Source: CADEDH01 sp965216205 (GTDB lineage: Bacteria; Actinomycetota; Acidimicrobiia; Acidimicrobiales; SZUA-35). Taken from it: a stretch of 64,000 nucleotides of DNA. Below are positions 58,537 to 64,000 of this stretch, piece after piece. The notes under the pieces are model-generated. The model had not been told where the DNA came from. It made no database searches and saw nothing but the letters and a program-made list of their open reading frames with translations. The translations under genes were made by a program, and so were the position numbers. Within the stretch, counting starts at the first letter, position 1. Each line of letters starts with the position of its first letter. The stretch is taken from contig OZ244139.1 in NCBI GenBank assembly GCA_965216205.1, positions 6,076,001 through 6,140,000 on the forward strand, in the 5' to 3' direction.

Positions 58537-59079
58537 ATGGCGAAAGGGAAGTGGGCGCAGGGCATCCAGCCCCGGCAGTTCGAGTGGATCATCTCCGACC
58601 AGCTCGCGATCTGCGAGCGGCCCGGTGGCTACGGCGCCAACCACCGCCGGGTTCGCCGGCAGGAGGAGGTGATCTGGATCCGCGAGAGCGGCTTCAGCTT
58701 TGTGATCTCCCTGATCCCGTCCGACCACAACCTCCACAGCTACGACGAGCTGGGCATGCCGTGGAAGCACTGGCCGTTCGCCCCGAGCGTGCCGCTCGAC
58801 ACGGCGCTCCCGCAGATCTACCACGAGCTCCACAACCTGCTCAGCGCCGACAAGAAGCTGCTCCTGCACATGGAGGAGGTCGGCGATCGACTCGCGGGGC
58901 TCGTAGCCGGCTATCTCCGGTGGACCCAGATGGTGCCGATCACCTTCGAGGCGATCACCGTCGTCGAGCGGATCCTCGGCCGGCAGATGGGGCCGACCGG
59001 ACGGGGGATCGTCACGGCCGCCGAGCATGCCGTCGGCGTCGCGCCGGCCCCGGCCGATTCGACCCCCACCAGCGGCTGA
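58537..59079 (+). CDS. Dual-specificity phosphatase-like protein with altered active site (probable pseudophosphatase)
   Basis: A 180-residue cytoplasmic protein. Its core follows the DSP pattern: WIISDQLAICERPGGYGAN at the N-terminus, FSFVISLIPSDHNLHSYDE in the middle, and LLLHMEEVGDRLAGLVAGYLR, split here as LLHMEEVGDR and LAGLVAGYL, where active enzymes have HCxxxxxR followed by a helix. The nucleophilic Cys is Met112 while His111 and Arg118 are kept, so catalysis is not expected; phosphopeptide or nucleotide binding could remain. CAGGAG is 7 bases before ATG 58537. The family assignment is from pattern only. Confidence 0.6.
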   Translation: MAKGKWAQGIQPRQFEWIISDQLAICERPGGYGANHRRVRRQEEVIWIRESGFSFVISLIPSDHNLHSYDELGMPWKHWPFAPSVPLDTALPQIYHELHNLLSADKKLLLHMEEVGDRLAGLVAGYLRWTQMVPITFEAITVVERILGRQMGPTGRGIVTAAEHAVGVAPAPADSTPTSG

Positions 59080-59110
59080 GTGCGCGGCCCGGCGCTCCGG
59101 AGTCGGCCGC

Positions 59111-60211
59111 TCAACCCTCGAGGCGGGGGTCGACGGCGAGGAGGAGGGCGTCGGCGAAGAGGTTGATCACCGCCAGGATCGCGGCGACCACGAACAGTGA
59201 GCCGGCGATGGCGATGACATCGCGGCGGCCGATGGCGATCAGCACGTAGTCGGAGAAGCCCGGCAGCAGGAAGATCCGCTCGACGATCAGCATGTTGCCC
59301 AGGATCATCCCCGACTGGGCCCCGATCGCGGCCACCAGCGTCGGGGCTGCGGGTCGGAAGGCGTGCCGACGCACGATCGCCGAGGGCGGCACACCCTTCG
59401 ACCGTGCGAGCTGAACGTGGTCGGCGAGGAGCTGCTGCAGCATCTCCGATCGCAGGAGGACGAGGTAGGTCGCGGCGGTGGTGAGGGCCAGCGTGAACGA
59501 CGGGAGGATCATCGACCGGATGTGTCGCCACACCCCGTTGGCGATCGGGATGTAGCGGCCGGTGGGAAACCACTGCACCCCCCACGAGAGGCCGAACAGG
59601 TCGATCTCGCCGACCCCGAAGAAGTACATGAGCAGCAGCCCGCTCACGAACATCGGCACGGCGAGTCCGAGCATCCCGATGGCCCGGAAGCCCACGTCGA
59701 CCGCCTTACCTCGGTACTGGGCCCCGGCGATGGCGCCGGGGATCGCGATCAGCAGCGCCATGAGCTGGCTGTAGACGAGCAGTTGCAGCGAGATCGGTAT
59801 CGTCCGGCTCACCCCCTCCTCGACCGTCTCCTGGTACTGCGTGTCGCCCATCTCGCCCGCCACCACATCGCCGATCCACGACACGTAGCGAACCATGGCC
59901 GGAACCACCCCGGTCTCGTCCTGGCGGGACGCATCGGGGTAGTTGTGCACCAGCAACCAGATGATGGCCATGGCCACGAACACGGTGCCGCCCACCCGAG
60001 CGGCGCGTCGCAACAGATACCGTCGCGAGCCGCCCGGCAGCAGCCAGAGCGCCAGGAGACAGGCCACGCCCAATCCGCCAAGGAGCGGGATACCGCCGAT
60101 CGCGATCGCCCCGATGGTGATGGTGAGCGCCGCCGCGGTCGCAGCGAACAGGCGCTGCGAGAGGGACATGCCGGTCGAACGGATCCCCGGGGCGATCGCT
60201 TCGCGCTGCAT
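59111..60211 (-). CDS. DppB/OppB-type ABC transporter permease (orphan)
   Basis: A 366-residue permease. The C-terminal BPD_transp_1 domain has LARSKGVPPSAIVRRHAFRPA (the EAA loop) and PGFSDYVLIAIGRRD. It carries two additional hydrophobic segments before the usual first helix (residues about 25-60). In peptide or nickel transporters this protein pairs with DppC, DppD/F and a binding protein; none is adjacent, so it is an orphan or works with genes elsewhere. A GAGGAGAGGAG run stands 10 bases before ATG 60211; ATG 60169 is an alternative. Confidence 0.85.
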   Translation of the reverse strand: MQREAIAPGIRSTGMSLSQRLFAATAAALTITIGAIAIGGIPLLGGLGVACLLALWLLPGGSRRYLLRRAARVGGTVFVAMAIIWLLVHNYPDASRQDETGVVPAMVRYVSWIGDVVAGEMGDTQYQETVEEGVSRTIPISLQLLVYSQLMALLIAIPGAIAGAQYRGKAVDVGFRAIGMLGLAVPMFVSGLLLMYFFGVGEIDLFGLSWGVQWFPTGRYIPIANGVWRHIRSMILPSFTLALTTAATYLVLLRSEMLQQLLADHVQLARSKGVPPSAIVRRHAFRPAAPTLVAAIGAQSGMILGNMLIVERIFLLPGFSDYVLIAIGRRDVIAIAGSLFVVAAILAVINLFADALLLAVDPRLEG

Positions 60212-60298
60212 CGACCGCAGGCTCCTCTCCTCGCGCTCGTCCTCGTTGCGAGCCAGACCATCATGCCACGACCCCGCCAGACCCTCTCAGCCCGGGTT

Positions 60299-60399
60299 TG
60301 GCAGCGTTTTGCACCGGGGGTGGGCGCTGGATCTGCCAGGGCGGCGGGGTCCCGGGGTTTGGCAGCGTTTTGCACGGGGAGTGCGCGCTGGATCTGCCA
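60299..60399. repeat. Repeat cluster C: two TGGCAG...CTGCCA units
   Basis: Two 40-base units, 60299-60338 and 60360-60399, start 61 bases apart. The first begins TGGCAGCGTTTTGCACC and ends GCGCTGGATCTGCCA, the same form as units in clusters A and B. They lie between the CobW gene end and the permease start, on a spacer of only 196 bases. Confidence 0.85.
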
Positions 60400-60407
60400 G
60401 GGCGGGG

Positions 60408-61304
60408 TCAGGGCGAAGGGAGGGAGATGACGACGAGGTCGGTCGGTGCTTCGATCTCGGCCGGTGGGAGCGGGGTGATCGAACGGCGGCGGCCGACGAC
60501 CTGGATCACGAGCCGGCGCCCGTCCCGACCCTCTGCGATCCCCTTCGCCCGGACGACCCCCACCGGGAGCGCGTCGAGCAGCGCGGTCAGCTCGGCCTCG
60601 TCGGTGGGGCGGGGGAGGGGCATTGTGGTGGTCTGGTGCCGGTCGAACAGGGTCGGCGTCGGCACCGACGCCGTGGTCGTTCGCCGCCCGCCGATCCGGA
60701 GCAGCGACGCCGCCGCGGCGAGATCGGCGCCCACGACCGGTGTGCCGGGGCTCAGCTCGGCCACCGTGCGCTCGGCCCGAGCGGCGGTGGCCTCGCCGGT
60801 GATGTCGAGCTTGGTGAGCAGCACGAGGTCGGCGTCGGTGAGCTGACCGATGATCGTGTGCGCAGTGAGGGGGTCGTCGAGGCGGTCGTGGACGTGGAGC
60901 GGATCGACGAGTGTGACGACGCCGTCGAGCTTGAACCCGGCCGACCCCGACCAGGGCACCACCCTGGCCGGCTCGGCCACCCCGCTGAGCTCCACGACCA
61001 CGTGGTCGGGCGGCTCGGGTCGGGACCGGAGACCGTCGATCGCCATGGCGAAGCCCTCGCTGAGGCTGCAGCACACGCAGCCGTCGGTGAGCTCGATGGT
61101 GTCTGCGTTCCGGCTGCGGATCAGCGCGGCGTCGATGTTGACGTCGCCGACGTCGTTCACGAGGACGGCGATGGGGCGGTCGGTGACGGCGAGCAACTCG
61201 TTGAGCAGGGTCGTCTTGCCGGCACCGAGGTACCCGGCGAGGAACGTCATCGGCACCCGTCGGCCGTCCCACGGCAGGAACTCCGGTTCTCGATAGGGGG
61301 CCAT
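60408..61304 (-). CDS. CobW/P47K-family metal-chaperone GTPase
   Basis: A 298-residue GTPase. It has Walker A GYLGAGKTTLLNELL, the metal-binding CxCC in DGCVCCSLSEG, Walker B-like VVVELSGVAEPARVV, and NKxD-like TKLDITGEAT. The C-terminal CobW_C region is short. Such proteins deliver zinc, cobalt or iron to client enzymes. It is divergent from nadC; a role in metal supply is inferred from family only. Confidence 0.9.
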   Translation of the reverse strand: MAPYREPEFLPWDGRRVPMTFLAGYLGAGKTTLLNELLAVTDRPIAVLVNDVGDVNIDAALIRSRNADTIELTDGCVCCSLSEGFAMAIDGLRSRPEPPDHVVVELSGVAEPARVVPWSGSAGFKLDGVVTLVDPLHVHDRLDDPLTAHTIIGQLTDADLVLLTKLDITGEATAARAERTVAELSPGTPVVGADLAAAASLLRIGGRRTTTASVPTPTLFDRHQTTTMPLPRPTDEAELTALLDALPVGVVRAKGIAEGRDGRRLVIQVVGRRRSITPLPPAEIEAPTDLVVISLPSP

Positions 61305-61367
61305 GGCGGTTCAGTATCGCTGGTCGACGGGCGAGCGGTGGACGGTCGACCGGTAGTCTCCTCGGTC

Positions 61368-62255
61368 ATGACGGCAACGATCCGGGTTGATCTGCAGGTA
61401 CCGAAGGCCGACGTCCGCTTTCTCGTCGAGCGGGCCCTGGCCGAGGATCTGACCCCGCTCGGCGACCTGACCTCGTCGCTCATCGACCCGGCCAGGATCG
61501 CCACCGCCCACTTCGGCGCTCGTGCCGACGGCGTCCTGGCCGGCTGCCAGTGCGTCGAGGAGACGTTCGCCGTCGTCGACGAGCGCCTCACGGTCACCTG
61601 GGACAAGACCGACGGTGACCGCGTGGCAGCGGGTGAGCGATTCGCCACGGCGTCCGGTCCGTTCGCCACCCTGCTCACTGCGGAACGCACCGCACTCAAC
61701 TTCCTCAGCCACCTGTCGGGGGTCGCCACCAACGCCGCCCGGTGGGTCGATCTGGCGGCCGGGCGGGTCACGGTCTGGGACACCCGCAAGACCATCCCGG
61801 GGTACCGCTCGCTGCAGAAGGCCGCCGTCAGAGCCGGCGGTGCAGCCAATCACCGTGGCAACCTGTCGGACTGGCTCATGCTGAAGGACAACCACCTGCT
61901 CGGCACCACGATCGCCGCCTCGGTCGCCGAAGCCAGGCGGCGGTGGCCCGGCCGGACCGTGCACGTGGAGGTGGAGACCGAGGCGCAGTTGATGGAGGCG
62001 CTGGATGCCGGCGCCGACATCGTCCTGCTCGACAACTTCACCCCCGCCGAACTGCCGACGCTCGTGGCCGCGACCGACGCGTGGGCCGCCGACACCGGCG
62101 GCCGTCGACCGTTGCTGGAGGCCTCAGGAGGGATCACCCTCGACAGCCTCGACGCCTATGCCGGCACCGGTGTGGATCTCGTGTCGTCGGGTTCGATCAC
62201 CAACTCGGCCCCGGTGCTCGACATCGGCCTCGATGTGAATCCCGACGACAGGTGA
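61368..62255 (+). CDS. nadC: Nicotinate-nucleotide pyrophosphorylase (quinolinate phosphoribosyltransferase)
   Basis: A 295-residue enzyme making nicotinate mononucleotide from quinolinate and PRPP. It has EDLTPLGDLTSSLI, LLTAERTALNFLSHLSGVAT, WDTRKTIPGYRSLQKAAVRA, and VEVETEAQLMEALDAGADI, in segments, ending LEASGGITLDSLDAYAGTG. TAGTCT at 61354-61359 is at -14 to -9 of ATG 61368, suggesting a leaderless start. nadA and nadB are not adjacent. Confidence 0.95.
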   Translation: MTATIRVDLQVPKADVRFLVERALAEDLTPLGDLTSSLIDPARIATAHFGARADGVLAGCQCVEETFAVVDERLTVTWDKTDGDRVAAGERFATASGPFATLLTAERTALNFLSHLSGVATNAARWVDLAAGRVTVWDTRKTIPGYRSLQKAAVRAGGAANHRGNLSDWLMLKDNHLLGTTIAASVAEARRRWPGRTVHVEVETEAQLMEALDAGADIVLLDNFTPAELPTLVAATDAWAADTGGRRPLLEASGGITLDSLDAYAGTGVDLVSSGSITNSAPVLDIGLDVNPDDR

Positions 62256-62274
62256 GGAAATGAGCAGCAATGAG

Positions 62275-62302
62275 TTGCATCTTCAGTAAGCGTCAGTAGT
62301 AT
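62275..62302 (+). promoter_or_regulatory. Predicted promoter upstream of the WXG100-like gene
   Basis: TTGCAT at 62275-62280 and TAGTAT at 62297-62302 are separated by 16 bases, a good -35/-10 pair in an otherwise AT-rich patch (62256-62330). The downstream gene starts at 62384 after a ribosome-binding site, so a leader of about 75 bases is implied. Confidence 0.5.
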
Positions 62303-62383
62303 GTAGTCATCTCGGAGTATCTGCTCCCGTCACGTCGAACCGCCCGCGCCACCTGCCGGCGGTCATGCGAAGGGAAGCAGCAC

Positions 62384-63031
62384 ATGTCCGAACAGATCAT
62401 CGGCACCAGCCAGGCTGCGATCGACGGCTACGAGACCGAGGCGATGGCGATCTTCGCCCGCGTGAACGAGCGGCTCCAGCAACTGGTCGCCAGAGCGTTC
62501 AGCCTCACCTACGAAGGTCCCGACGCCGAGACCGTCTTCAACCCAGGCCTCGTCCGGTTGGCGATCGACACGGTCGCCGCGATCGACGAGGCGATGAGCG
62601 GCTTCGCCGCTGCGGTCACCGCGGTCACGTCCAACATCGCCCACTCACTCGGCGCCGGCGACGTCCAGTTCGTCTACGCCCCCCGGCCGCTCGAGCTGCC
62701 GTCGCCGCCAGGGGTGGCCAGCGACGACTACCGGATCGATGTCGGCGCGTTCGACACGTTCCTCAGCGCCGACCTGCCCGACGCCCAGGCCTCGATCGTC
62801 GCGCTGCTCGCGGACAACCAGGCCGCGTTCAACGCGATTCCCCGAGCAACCGCCAGTTCGCCCGGTTGGTCGGGGCAGGCCCGCGACCACGCCGAGCGGG
62901 TGTTGGTGCCGCTGCAGACCGAGCGACTGACCGGTGTGCTCGACCACGTCGTCGCCCAGATCGCCGACTTCCTCACGAACGCCAAGAACGGCACCCTGGC
63001 TGCGGACGCTGCCGGCGTCGGTGCCGCCTGA
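62384..63031 (+). CDS. Tandem WXG100-like (ESX) secretion protein
   Basis: A 215-residue all-helical protein built as two WXG100-like helical hairpins. The first half turns at LTYEGPDAETVF (Y-E-G in the W-x-G position), the second at SPGWSGQARDHAERV (true W-S-G). ESX/WXG100 proteins form antiparallel pairs secreted by type VII systems; here a pair seems fused in one chain. AAGGGAAGC stands 9 bases before ATG 62384. The next gene carries an FHA domain as in EssC/EccC-type T7SS components, which supports the reading. Confidence 0.7.
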   Translation: MSEQIIGTSQAAIDGYETEAMAIFARVNERLQQLVARAFSLTYEGPDAETVFNPGLVRLAIDTVAAIDEAMSGFAAAVTAVTSNIAHSLGAGDVQFVYAPRPLELPSPPGVASDDYRIDVGAFDTFLSADLPDAQASIVALLADNQAAFNAIPRATASSPGWSGQARDHAERVLVPLQTERLTGVLDHVVAQIADFLTNAKNGTLAADAAGVGAA

Positions 63032-63048
63032 TCGGCCGACGACCGGCG

Positions 63049-64000
63049 GTGACCGACGTGGAGCTCCTCCTGCGGGTCGAGAATGCCATCGGCGAGACGT
63101 GGTCATCGCGGGTGGTCTCGGCGCCGGCCCCGCTGCGGCCCACGGTCGACGTCTGCGTGCGCGTCGGCCGCGAGCACACGGTGGCGCACCTGACCGCGGC
63201 GCTGGCTGCGTACGTCGGCTCGGGCTCGGGCTCGGGCCCGAGCTCGAAGCCGATGGGGATGGCCCGTCTCCACCGACCCGAGCCTCCAACAGGAGCGCCG
63301 TCGGGTCCGCTCGAGCCTGCGGTCGTCGTCACCGAGCTCGGCCTGCGCTCGGGTGAGCGGCTGGTGCTCGCCACCGTCGGCGGGCGGCCCAGCGACGCCG
63401 GACGGTGCCGGTACCACCGGTCCCGATCGCGTCGGGGTCCGGCCGTGGTGGTGGCCTCCGGTACCGACGTCGGTCGGCGGTGCGCCCTCGAGTCCGGGGT
63501 TCGGGTCGGCCGCGACCGAAGCTGCGAGCTCGTCCTGGACGACCCGAACGTCACCCGATGCGCGCTCAGGGTCGACCCGGTCTCGGCTCGCGATCGCCAG
63601 CCGGAGCGACGAGTCGGACGCAACTCCGGACCGGCCGCGCCGCTGGCGACCGTCCGCTCGCTCGACGGTTCGACCGTGTCCGTCAACGGCGTCCCGACCG
63701 ACGGGGCGCCGATCGACGTGGCGCCCCCGGACCTCATCCGTCTCGGCGCCACCACACTACGGGTCGAGCCGGGCGAACCGCGGAAGCCGGCGGGTCTGGT
63801 CGGAAGAGGCGAGCCGGGCGGGCCGGCAGGCCGCGAGTGGGTCACCGAGGTGGCCACGGCTCGTAGATCGGGTGGTGACCAGCAACCCGGTGAGGTCGTG
63901 GTGCATCGGGTCGCTGAGCCCGCCGAGCCGCTTCGACCCGTGGTCTTCCCACCGCTCGGCGACGTGCCCGAACGGCCCGAACCGCCCCGCTTCGGCCTGC
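63049..64000 (+). CDS. FHA-domain protein, probable N-terminus of a T7SS EssC/EccC-type ATPase (partial)
   Basis: An open frame from GTG 63049 (17 bases after the previous stop) runs to the window edge without a stop, over 317 codons. The N-terminal VELLLRVENAIGETW and a second beta-rich segment are followed, about residues 140-240, by a forkhead-associated domain: SGVRVGRDRSCELVLDDPNV (in family terms), TRCALRV, then VNGVPTDGAPI and RLGATTLRVE. FHA domains at the start of EssC-type FtsK/SpoIIIE ATPases bind phosphothreonine partners. With the WXG100-like protein upstream, a T7SS core component is likely, but the ATPase part is outside the window. Confidence 0.6.
   Translation, partial: MTDVELLLRVENAIGETWSSRVVSAPAPLRPTVDVCVRVGREHTVAHLTAALAAYVGSGSGSGPSSKPMGMARLHRPEPPTGAPSGPLEPAVVVTELGLRSGERLVLATVGGRPSDAGRCRYHRSRSRRGPAVVVASGTDVGRRCALESGVRVGRDRSCELVLDDPNVTRCALRVDPVSARDRQPERRVGRNSGPAAPLATVRSLDGSTVSVNGVPTDGAPIDVAPPDLIRLGATTLRVEPGEPRKPAGLVGRGEPGGPAGREWVTEVATARRSGGDQQPGEVVVHRVAEPAEPLRPVVFPPLGDVPERPEPPRFGL

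Overview
The window is 64 kb of very GC-rich, densely coded DNA with many GTG starts, frequent ATGA or GTGA start/stop overlaps and TANNNT-type -10 boxes placed directly before start codons. It carries NarL-type two-component systems, a Tad pilus locus with a DUF4244-type pilin, a class F-type sortase, a DUF2342 metalloprotease, DUF2510 and DUF4281 proteins and the start of a type VII secretion (T7SS)-like locus. Together these indicate a high-GC actinobacterium. An acidimicrobial lineage is my best guess, but no rRNA or other phylogenetic marker is present to prove it. The only RNA gene found is a tRNA-Thr(CGT).

Layout from left to right. 1-2.9 kb: polyhydroxyalkanoate genes (partial hydrolase, PHA synthase) divergent from a TetR regulator, with an AT-rich inverted repeat between them. 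2.9-5 kb: three-gene operon for a calpain-like cysteine protease with a helical N-terminus, a small helical partner and a small unknown protein. 5-9.2 kb: TauD-type dioxygenase, CaiB-type CoA-transferase and an unusual membrane-anchored BON-BMP fusion. 9.5-13.5 kb: Tad pilus operon (CpaE-like, CpaF, a TadB-TadC fusion, a pilin-like protein, TadE). 13.5-14.9 kb: sortase and an acidic surface protein. 15-19.4 kb: MrfA-like DNA-repair helicase, divergent from an apparently circularly permuted photolyase-like protein that is translationally coupled to an RsbW-like kinase. 19.5-25.4 kb: nhaA, topA, tmk, holB. 25.4-32.8 kb: molybdopterin oxidoreductase, TetR/ABA4-like pair sharing a perfect palindrome, amino-acid oxidase-like flavoprotein, DUF2510 protein, two CoA-transferases, cupin.

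32.8-40.3 kb: beta-galactosidase and galactokinase transcribed back to back, PAS histidine kinase, membrane protein, a vapBC pair with a frameshifted toxin gene, tRNA-Thr. 40.4-48.6 kb: two VOC proteins, a NarL-type two-component system divergent from an MMPL transporter, acyl-CoA dehydrogenase, OsmC-like protein. 48.7-55.2 kb: ABC exporter with a NarL-type two-component system, methyltransferase, FMO-like flavoprotein. 55.4-62.3 kb: ECF sigma factor, small membrane peptide with a DUF2342 metalloprotease, tilS, a probable inactive dual-specificity phosphatase, orphan DppB-like permease, CobW GTPase, nadC. 62.3 kb to the end: tandem WXG100-like protein and the start of an FHA-containing protein, probably the left edge of a T7SS locus.

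Most striking: the reversed domain order of the photolyase-like protein, with four cysteines placed much as in iron-sulfur photolyases; and a 17-copy family of ~40-bp repeats with TGGCAG/CTGCCA ends, in three intergenic clusters at ~60-bp period. Several divergent promoters appear to be leaderless, with -10 boxes and start codons packed into 25-30 bp.
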